64,000 nucleotides of DNA from Trichomonas vaginalis G3 (lineage: Eukaryota > Parabasalia > Trichomonadida > Trichomonadidae). The DNA is taken from assembly GCF_026262505.1 (NCBI RefSeq), contig NC_067208.1, positions 16,625,962 through 16,689,961 of the forward strand. The letters run 5' to 3'. Positions 36,896 to 44,074 of the stretch are shown here, one piece after another; within the stretch, counting starts at the first letter, position 1; each line of letters starts with the position of its first letter. The notes beneath the pieces are model-generated. The model did not search any database. It saw only the letters and a program-made list of their open reading frames with translations, and was not told where the DNA came from. A program made the translations under genes and the position numbers.

Positions 36896-37855
36896 ATGAC
36901 GAATCCAAACAAGGACCCCTATGTTTCTAAGGCAACAAAGAAAGCACTCATGATAAAAATCTTTAGTTCAACACCAAATGCTTGGTTTATGGATATCTTG
37001 GAAAACATTCCGAGGTATAGAGAAGATGGACCACCATACTGGCTAATATTTGTCGGTCAAAACACAAGATACTGTGAAGCCATACCATTACAGTCCAAAA
37101 ATATTTTAGATGTGAAAACTGCTTTGACAATATTCGTTGACAAATACCATCCAACAAAACTGACATCTGACTGTGAAAGTTCTTTCAAATCAGACGATAT
37201 TAAAAACTATCTGCGTTCAAAAAATGTAAACCAATATTTCATTGTCGACCAAAACCATTCTGCTCTTGGTGTCATTGACAGTTGTATAAAAATCTTAAGA
37301 GACTTAAACCAACCACAAGGTGGTGAGGTAGATGAAATGTCATATGACGACAAATACAGACATTTCTCCATGGCAAAGATGAGACAAGTTTTAAATATTT
37401 ACAATAGCCGTAAACAAAAAGGTTTGGGAAACCACTCCCCCGAAGAAATGAAAAACAACCCTGACTTAGAGAAAGACTATATATTTAATAGTTTAGTCAA
37501 AAGAGACAAACAAGAAAGAATGCCAGGCTTCAAACTTCAGAAAGGTGACAAAGTAAAAATAGAAATACCTAAACGCGACCCATATGAAAATACTATTGAC
37601 TATGACAACAATGGGAACTCGACAGGTACTCACCTTCGTGTTCGTAAAAATAGAAGAAAGTATACAAGAGAATATTATGAAGTTTTAGGCAAACATGGCA
37701 AAATGTACAGACTGCAAGCAGAAGATAAAACTACTATTGTCAGACCTCGTTTCAAACTTGTCAAAGTTCAAGGTGGTATACTTTCAAAGACAGTTCCTAA
37801 CAAATATAAGACAACTCCTGACGAATATGCTAAAGAAGTTGAAAATGACGACTAA
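36896..37855 (+). CDS. Polinton retroviral-type integrase
   Basis: 319 residues, open. The rve core is recognisable: AWFMDILENIP with a first acidic residue, then IFVGQNTRYCEAIPL, TSDCESSFKSDDIKNYL with the second, and NQYFIVDQNHSALGVIDSC. A C-terminal SH3/chromo-like module follows: LQKGDKVKIEIPK, TREYYEVLGKHGKMYRL. Polinton c-integrases insert the element and make 6-bp target duplications, which matches the TACATA repeats here. The gene diverges from the pVI-like gene and converges on the fibre-like remnant. Confidence 0.85.
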   Translation: MTNPNKDPYVSKATKKALMIKIFSSTPNAWFMDILENIPRYREDGPPYWLIFVGQNTRYCEAIPLQSKNILDVKTALTIFVDKYHPTKLTSDCESSFKSDDIKNYLRSKNVNQYFIVDQNHSALGVIDSCIKILRDLNQPQGGEVDEMSYDDKYRHFSMAKMRQVLNIYNSRKQKGLGNHSPEEMKNNPDLEKDYIFNSLVKRDKQERMPGFKLQKGDKVKIEIPKRDPYENTIDYDNNGNSTGTHLRVRKNRRKYTREYYEVLGKHGKMYRLQAEDKTTIVRPRFKLVKVQGGILSKTVPNKYKTTPDEYAKEVENDD

Positions 37856-39651
37856 GCAATTCTATACCATGCGTAAACTGTCATGTAAGGTGGCATGTTC
37901 TTTACTTTGTCCCGTTGTTTGCGTATATCCTGAAACGAAATGTGTATGGTTTCCTTCTCCCTGAGTGTCACCCAGTAACAATTTATAGCAAACTTAACGT
38001 CGTCTTTAACATCATATCCTTTACCTTTTGTCATTCCTGACCAATCCCAATATCTATGCTTATGCCAACCTGCTTGAGATGTACTTAAATCTATGTAGTG
38101 ACTGTGTGCAGGTAAATTTTCACCTGAAATCGTTTTACTTCCACCTGTTTCCTTTGAAGAGTTTGCACAATACAAAAAACCTGTCGACTATTTGTTCCCA
38201 TGCACCAACACCAAACATTACTTGAGGACCTCTTGCTTCCATAGATGTATAAATAGAACCTACTGGGTTCATTAAATCAAACATATGAGATATTATAGGA
38301 TTGTCTCTTTTGAACTTAAAATATAGTGCAACTATTTCAGGTTTCTTCTGGTTTGTGTCAGAATATTTTTTATAATATAATCTTATGTTTTCAGGGTAGG
38401 TAAAGTCTTGACTATAATATTTATTTCTGTCATCTTCATAATAGTATACTATTCTCGTTTTTTCTATTGCATTATATCTTTTATATCTATAAAATCTAAA
38501 TATAATGTTAGCTTTTGTTCATCTACATGTGGTGTTCTAACGTCATCTCCATAGTCATAATAGTATGGTGCTGGAGCTGGGTCAGGCAATGTCATATCTG
38601 TCATTTCATAAACTCTTAAATATTTCTTTTGTTCGTCTCCATATAAGTTTAAGTAGCAGTTGTTGTCTAATGGAACTTTAACTTGTGTACCATCGTTCTT
38701 TTTATAGCTTACTACATTTCATTGTTATTTTTCGGAATGAGTTTATACCGTGTACCATTTTCTAAGGACTGTACCAACTGCCATCTAAAAATTTGTTTTC
38801 TTCATTGACAGAAAGTCACCAACCATAGTTTCAATATTTTTTGTTCCTAGCAAACTTTGGTATATTTCATTGACATATGTTTTATCTGCTTTATTTTCAA
38901 GGCTAACGTTTAAGTCTGTTATTTCAGAAGATGTATGTGTATGTCCAACGGCACTTTTCCTGTTTAAGGTTTCTTGTAAGTTTGTAATATTTGCAATGGT
39001 ATGTGTATGTCCAACGTCACTTTTCCTGTTTAAGGTTTCTTGTAAGTTTGCAATATTTGCAATGGTATGTGTATGTCCAACGTCACTTTTCCTGTTTAAG
39101 GTTTCTTGTAAGTTTGTTATTTCAGATATAGTATGTGTATGTCCAACGTCACTTTTCCTGTTTAAGGTTTCTTGTAAGTTTGTTATTTCAGATATAGTAT
39201 GTGTATGAGTCTTTTTAGAATATTCGTTTTTCAGCTCTTGTCACTTCACTTGACATTTTATTGTCAACATAATGTTTTGTCTGCTAGTTCAGGATGAGTA
39301 TGTTCTTTTGTTGCATAAGCATTGTTAGCTCTTTCTTCTTCTTTTGCTATTGCATCGTCTACATATTCTTTGTCAGCTTTGTTGCCAACATCTGCTTTCA
39401 AAAGAAGTTCAGATATAGGTTTCTCGTTTAAAGTTCCTTTTGTTGGATTTATACAGACAGTATGGTTCTTATTGTCTTGAAATAGAAACTCATCTGTCAT
39501 TGGGTTTAATGTCAGTTTTAAGTTTCCCTTCTTTCAATGACTCAGATATCTTAGAATAGTTTGAAAAGTTTGTTGTGTTCTTATTTAGAGCTTGCAAAAT
39601 GAGTTGTCGGTTGTGTTGTATTTCTCTCATAGACGCTGTTTCTTTCGACAT
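37856..39651 (-). pseudogene. Polinton tail-fibre-like gene, fossil
   Basis: The N-terminal piece starts at 39651 (MSKETASMREIQHNRQ) and is followed by fibre-type text (LLLKADVGNKADKEYVDDAI, KEHTHPELADK). The middle holds five tandem 22-residue units of the type VGHTHTI...NLQETLNRK. The C-terminal piece contains GENLPAHSHYIDLST, a stretch W-HKHRYWDWSG and the ending MPPYMTVYAWYRIA, which is the pattern of phage tail-collar / fibre receptor-binding tips. So the layout is that of a phage-like trimeric fibre. Broken, about five breaks. A role in host attachment is inferred from the family. Confidence 0.7.
38925..39215 (-). repeat. 66-bp coding tandem repeat, ~5 copies
   Basis: Repeats of 66 bp containing ATGTGTATGTCCAACGTCAC and TTTCTTGTAAGTTTG words. 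On the minus strand they code for GHTHTI...NLQETLNRKS units. The middle copies are almost identical. Confidence 0.88.
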
Positions 39652-39668
39652 TTTTATTCTAGATAAAT
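39652..39668. promoter_or_regulatory. Divergent 17-bp start-to-start spacer
   Basis: TTTTATTCTAGATAAAT between the fibre-like start (minus) and the ATG at 39669 (plus). It shares TTTTATTCTA with the spacer at 24179-24196. Confidence 0.55.
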
Positions 39669-40013
39669 ATGCTTCCAATAGAAAAAGAAAATTCAAGAGT
39701 TGCTACAACTAACCATTAGATGAACTTTTTACTAATGTCGGTCAAAAGTTTGAGACAGAGACCGTAAAGCATGAAGGCTATCGTTTTGACTACCCATTAA
39801 GATGGCTAAGAGACCCATCTGTCACAAAAGCTATTGGCTTTTTGTAGAAAATGAAGTTTGTGTCTGTAGAAGATAAAAGTTTTCCATTTATTGTAAGGTT
39901 CATATAGATTATATATCTGAAGGGAAACGAAAAATGTGGGAAGAAATTGAGCTAATACAAGTTGACCTTTCATCTTCTCTACAGACTGCGTTAAAAAATA
40001 TAGAAGATAAATA
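39669..40013 (+). pseudogene. Polinton small unknown gene, fossil
   Basis: The remnant begins MLPIEKENSRVATTN and ends with SSSLQTALKNIEDK. It is broken, about two breaks. Probably a small gene of the virion block; no family recognised. Confidence 0.4.
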
Positions 40014-40018
40014 AATTC

Positions 40019-40477
40019 ATGTTATGCAAATATCTGATGATATGCAAATCCGAGAGCACACTTTATGTGAGAATTGTATATGACAAACAAAATTCACAAG
40101 TGTCATTTCAAATCTACGAAGACAATCCAAAGAAAGACGAACAAATATATACAGAATTCACTGCAATGTCATGGTATTATTTGCAAAGAATGTTAAATCA
40201 GAAAGTCGAACTTCCTTTAGCAAATATTTACAGTCGATATGCAAGAGATGAACCATATTTATTTAAAGATGTTTTCGACCCAGCTGCTATTATTGTTCAT
40301 GCTTCATTTTCTGGCGCCCAAAACTCTTTCTTATGCTTGGCAAATGACTTTTACGAAAAACCTACAAAGTTATACGAACCACCAAGTGGAAGTATTTCAG
40401 ACTTTCAAGTATGGTTTACTACAGATGGAAGAAAGAGAATAGTTTCCATTATACCATGTGTTTTACTTAGAACTTAG
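40019..40477 (+). CDS. Polinton unknown protein, 152 aa
   Basis: Open frame with strand-rich text (LYVRIVYDKQNSQVSFQIYE), a helical AMSWYYLQRMLNQKVELPLA, and VHASFSGAQNSFLCLANDFY. It sits between the fibre-like remnant and the pVI-like remnant, so it is probably virion-related. The start codon is not certain, because a second ATG lies 5 bases downstream in another frame. No family recognised. Confidence 0.5.
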   Translation: MLCKYLMICKSESTLYVRIVYDKQNSQVSFQIYEDNPKKDEQIYTEFTAMSWYYLQRMLNQKVELPLANIYSRYARDEPYLFKDVFDPAAIIVHASFSGAQNSFLCLANDFYEKPTKLYEPPSGSISDFQVWFTTDGRKRIVSIIPCVLLRT

Positions 40478-40509
40478 TTTCATATACAACTACTATCGAA
40501 CGGTAAAAA

Positions 40510-40760
40510 TATAATTTTTTAATACGGTTGAGGTGTTGGATTTGGTTGCCAACTAGACTGTGGTGAGGTTTCAGGCTGTTGTATAACAGGAGCTTGTTCT
40601 TCTGGTTCAGGGTCTTTAGGTAATTACCAACAAACTGACCTACTCTTTTACCAATATTTTTGACACCGTTCCAAATTCCTCTTCCTACGGTTTTTATTCC
40701 ATTCCATATACCTCTTCCAACATTTTCGAAAGAAGTTTCTATCTTACTGAAGAAACCCAT
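40510..40760 (-). pseudogene. Polinton pVI-like amphipathic protein, fossil
   Basis: Starts MGFFSKIETSFENVGRGIWN and repeats GIWNGIKTVGRGIWNGVKN-type units. This is an amphipathic, glycine/tryptophan-rich N-terminus like that of adenovirus protein VI and related membrane-active capsid proteins. A proline/glutamine-rich tail region follows. Broken, about one break. It is the second protein of this design in the element. Confidence 0.55.
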
Positions 40761-40794
40761 TTTACTATATGTAAAAATCTAATGTCCGCCTAGT

Positions 40795-41252
40795 CTCTTA
40801 CGTTTTCCTGTTGAGTTCCATAGCATTCTTTAACTGGAGCTCATACATTCTGTTTCTCCTCTGGTAGAAAACATATTCTGGGTCAACTCCTGTGTTCGCG
40901 TCATCTGCATAAAGTTGTTTATATCCCACTTCAGGGTTTGTATAAACTCTTTCCATCTCATATTTGCATACCATGGTGGCAAACCTAACGCAGCGTCATT
41001 TGACATGGCAGTTTGCATTTTGTACATCTGTTGGCACTTGACCATAGTTTGCCATTGCAGTTTGTATTCTAACTTCATTTGAATATTCTCTGGGTTGGTT
41101 GTCCAGGTTGCTGTGCATTCGCTAAGTTCTGTGCGTCCATTTAATATTAGATAAAAATATCTCTTACGAGTACATATGCTGAACATTTGCTGGTATTGGT
41201 TCATCTTCATATTCTCTGTACCTTTCTGCCACGTCAAATAAGTAAATGACAC
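40795..41252 (-). pseudogene. Polinton methionine/glutamine-rich small gene, fossil
   Basis: Recognisable text includes LEYKLQWQTMVKCQQMYKMQ, LGLPPWYANMRWKEFIQTLK and YELQLKNAMELNRK-like pieces. Helical and M/Q-rich. Broken, about two breaks. No family recognised. Confidence 0.4.
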
Positions 41253-41279
41253 AATGGAAAAAACCTAAAACAAGTAGTC

Positions 41280-42098
41280 CTATTTCAAACCACATTTACT
41301 TACCAATAAAATTTCTTTGTTATGACACTTTCTCCAGTTTATAGGACCTCTCTCATATTCTATCTTATCGTATCTAAAATCATAGTCATGTATGTCCTCT
41401 AACCATCTCATGACACTTTCCAAACCACTTTTATCGGATGTAAAGTAAAAGCATGGATGGTTATGTAAAACGTCTAAAGTTTCTAAAGAGTCTCTCAAAG
41501 TCCAGTCTACTTGGTATTGAAAATCATATGTGTTATAGAACGGTGGGTCCACTATAAAGAAAACATTTTCCTTGTCTTTATATTTTTCATACAACTCTGT
41601 CCAATGACATCTCACAAACTCTATACCCTCAATATATTTTTCTATGTCCTCTTTGAAAACATTTGTATAGTTAAGATATAAAACTTTTGACATAAGTGTT
41701 TCAATGTCATGAACTCTTATAGCACCACTATATAATAGTCTAGCAGATATACTATCCCAGTCTATATATTCTGCTTTTTTCAAAACCTCTCTCACAATAT
41801 TTTTGTTATCTAATGGTATACGTTCCATCTTACCTATAGGTATCTTTTCTTTTAACTCTTTCAATATATTGTTTGTGTCTGGTATATGTTTGAGACGGTC
41901 CATATAGTTGTCGAAGTCATTGCATATAATCTTTGAGTCTGGGAATATTATATGACACAAATGGGATATATAGAAACTTCCACCGAACAAATCTACAAAT
42001 GTTAGACCATTCGGTAGTTTCTTAAGTTCTCTCAATATAATATCTTTACATCTACTCTTATTTCCAAAGAACGGTAACGGTGGTTTTGTAAAATTCAT
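41280..42098 (-). CDS. Polinton Dam-like (D12 class) adenine-N6 DNA methyltransferase
   Basis: 272 residues from the ATG at 42098. The N-terminal PLPFFGNKSR matches the PFxxxGNK motif, DLFGGSFYI is the AdoMet-binding motif, and FIVDPPFYNT is the DPPY catalytic motif. The middle region (a helical target-recognition segment) follows the Dam layout and total length is normal for the class (about 260-280). It methylates adenine in DNA; the target site cannot be read from the sequence. It is the last gene before the right end. Such enzymes in viruses and elements may mark own DNA or counter host modification systems. Confidence 0.88.
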   Translation of the reverse strand: MNFTKPPLPFFGNKSRCKDIILRELKKLPNGLTFVDLFGGSFYISHLCHIIFPDSKIICNDFDNYMDRLKHIPDTNNILKELKEKIPIGKMERIPLDNKNIVREVLKKAEYIDWDSISARLLYSGAIRVHDIETLMSKVLYLNYTNVFKEDIEKYIEGIEFVRCHWTELYEKYKDKENVFFIVDPPFYNTYDFQYQVDWTLRDSLETLDVLHNHPCFYFTSDKSGLESVMRWLEDIHDYDFRYDKIEYERGPINWRKCHNKEILLVSKCGLK

Positions 42099-42139
42099 TT
42101 ATATATAATAATAAAAATGTTTTTTCCTGAAAAGTGACA

Positions 42140-42230
42140 GAAAAGCTCCTGGAAGCCCTCCGAATAAAAACTTCATTTATACTAAACATCTTCGGGGCTA
42201 GAGGGCACGAAGTGCCTGGAAGCCCCACTA

Positions 42231-42260
<30 letters not shown>
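42140..42260 (-). repeat. Right terminal inverted repeat of Polinton
   Basis: Complement of the left end: GAAAAGCTCCTGGAAG, then GAAGTGCCTGGAAGCCCCAC and a T28 tip. It has a single copy of the block that is doubled at the left end. The flanking TACATA (42261-42266) is the target duplicate. Confidence 0.88.
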
Positions 42261-42264
<4 letters not shown>

Positions 42265-42451
42265 TAGGGAAACACAAACCATAAAAATGAGTTTTTTTGC
42301 AAAATCAAAATCGAAGTCACTGATTTTTGGAGCTTATTGCTCTGAGTACTACACGTTAGATTCAAAAACAATGCTGTAATCATAATATATTATTGATTAA
42401 ATTTTCAACTGACTTTTTTGTCAATGAAATTTCGCAAAATTGACAATTTGA

Positions 42452-42503
42452 CAGAAACAGATAATGCATTTGCTTTTCATTTTAAATGCATTATCTGTTT
42501 CTG
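42452..42503. repeat. 20-bp perfect inverted repeat over a start codon
   Basis: Arms 42452-42471 and 42484-42503 are perfect complements (CAGAAACAGATAATGCATTT on the left), with a 12-base loop. The ATG at 42464 lies inside the left arm, and the right arm codes for the signal peptide. Confidence 0.85.
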
Positions 42504-43678
42504 CAGATAAAAAGGTAGACCCACTGAAGAGTTTAAATATTGATCCAGAGTTTTTATTTAAAAATATCACAGATTCAGATGTAAAATCACCAAATAAAGA
42601 TGATATATCAAATCTAACAGAAAAGATCAATTCAGTAATAGAAAATAATAGCATAACACAAACAAATTTGGAAAAAATTTCCGATTTGAAAACAAATATA
42701 ACCGAAACTTTCATTAATTCTTCACTCAACATAAATCCAACAACAGAAAACTTTAAAGATAAAGTAGAAGACAATAAATCTACTACAATCTCTAACTCAT
42801 CCAAAATTTTGGTAACTCCACCTATAAAAAGAGCCAAAATTATAGCAAAAAACGTAAAAAACGAAATAGAAGATGATAGAAAAGAAAAATTCCTTGAAAA
42901 CAGGCGCTCATTCGGTTATGATTCATTTGATCAAGAAATATCGAAGAAATTAGTCGAAGAAGAACCAGAAGATGAAATATCTGATGATGAGGGAATTAAA
43001 TGGTGCAGTGGTCCTCACACATTTACAAATGTTCACGGAAAATGCGTTTGTATTCCTGGATATCATGGAGATTGGCCAATACAAACACGAGGATGTTGGA
43101 AGTGTAAGTCAACATGCCACAGGGATGCTGAATGTTTGTTTACAGGAGGCTGTAGATGCATGAACGGATTAATTGGTGACGGAATCAAAGAATGCTCAAT
43201 ACCAGTCCCTAAAATAGTATCATTTATTCCATCTGGCGGTGTTTCTGATACAAATTTCGTTTTTGATTTCCTAATTGAAACAAATTACAAACCATACAGC
43301 GCTTTTTGCAATGCATCTGGTATTTTGGTTTCTGGTGAGTTAATTGGTGCTTCCAGTTCAATTAATTGCACTTTTCCTCATAATGTCGATTTAACACGAC
43401 TTTCTATTTCATTTGACAGGTTACACTGGTCAAATGTCGTATCATATAAATATACAGAGAGTACAGAGACTCCTGTAAACATTGTTGAAATTATTTCGTT
43501 AATTGTTTTGTTGGTTTGCTTCGTTTACTTGATCATCATGATTGTACGCGTTTTTGTGTCAATCAGTGATGATGATACAAGTAGCAGCGGAATGCCGCTT
43601 CTTAGTAACAGATTTCCTCATTCAAACAGCGAAATGTTTAATTACGATGTCAAATCAAGAGTCATTTCGCATTTATAG
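42464..43678 (+). CDS. EGF-like/IPT-like type I membrane protein
   Basis: 404 residues. The signal peptide is MHLLFILNALSVSADK. Residues ~20-180 are a polar, N/S/T/E/K-rich stalk. Residues ~184-245 hold a cysteine-rich, EGF-like region (GKCVCIPGYHGDW, CWKCKSTCHRDAECLFTGGC, CRCMNGLIGDG). An IPT/TIG-like strand-rich part follows (IVSFIPSGGVSDTNFVFDF). One transmembrane helix (IISLIVLLVCFVYLIIMIV, ~340-362) precedes a short cytosolic tail. Start ATG at 42464, only 198 bp from the Polinton end, so the insertion took away most of any upstream control region. A surface receptor or adhesin of a trichomonad is likely. Confidence 0.75.
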   Translation: MHLLFILNALSVSADKKVDPLKSLNIDPEFLFKNITDSDVKSPNKDDISNLTEKINSVIENNSITQTNLEKISDLKTNITETFINSSLNINPTTENFKDKVEDNKSTTISNSSKILVTPPIKRAKIIAKNVKNEIEDDRKEKFLENRRSFGYDSFDQEISKKLVEEEPEDEISDDEGIKWCSGPHTFTNVHGKCVCIPGYHGDWPIQTRGCWKCKSTCHRDAECLFTGGCRCMNGLIGDGIKECSIPVPKIVSFIPSGGVSDTNFVFDFLIETNYKPYSAFCNASGILVSGELIGASSSINCTFPHNVDLTRLSISFDRLHWSNVVSYKYTESTETPVNIVEIISLIVLLVCFVYLIIMIVRVFVSISDDDTSSSGMPLLSNRFPHSNSEMFNYDVKSRVISHL

Positions 43679-44074
43679 ATTATTATAGTAATCTCATCTT
43701 GTATTTTTTTATTAATGTAAAGTATTATATTATTTTTCGTATTTAATTCAACATTATCTAATAAATATCTATTTGAAACTTCTATATTTCGTAAATATTG
43801 ATCAAAAATATAGAACTACAAGTAAGATTGTAGAATATATATTGAATATTTTTCAATTAACTCATTATCTGACCATTTATTCTGAGCTCAACACAAAAAG
43901 TTAAATTTTGATATTTTGATCTATTACATAGTGTATAATATGCAATTTTTTATGTGAATTTTTCAAAATTAATGTATACATTTTATTCTGGAACTTATTA
44001 TGCTCAAATTTCTTTTATATTGATGTTAGTAAGTACAAATATTCAATAACATAATTCATTTTATTATTGGTCAA
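43679..44074. other. Intergenic
   Basis: 395 bp, AT-rich. Just before the next gene the text ATTCATTTTATTATTGG matches a trichomonad initiator (TCATT) 22 bases before the ATG. No other feature was seen. Confidence 0.4.

Larger units (their letters stand above)
18474..42260. mobile_element. Polinton (Maverick), 23.8 kb, fossil with ends preserved
   Basis: Bounded by a perfect 6-bp direct repeat TACATA (18468-18473 and 42261-42266), the target-site length used by Polintons. Terminal inverted repeats open with a poly-A (left) or poly-T (right) tip and then share GTGGGGCTTCCAGGCACTTC. Inside are the diagnostic Polinton genes: family B DNA polymerase, retroviral-type integrase, packaging ATPase and capsid genes. 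Accessory genes are an SF3 helicase, KilA-N proteins, an adenine methyltransferase, a tail-fibre-like gene and pVI-like proteins. No adenain-like protease was recognised. The copy is broken, with roughly twenty breaks mostly in structural, helicase and fibre genes, while several replication genes remain open. The intact target repeat and only slightly diverged ends suggest a fairly recent to middle-aged insertion. Confidence 0.95.

Noticed and set aside
38870-39208. 112-codon plus frame with repeated VCVCPTSLFLFKVSCK units
   Set aside because: Antisense shadow of the fibre repeat; the minus-strand translation has the GHTHT signature.
18474-42260. Adenain-like cysteine protease expected in a Polinton
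   Set aside because: Looked for in the small unknown genes; no His/Asp/Cys layout was recognised, so none is claimed.
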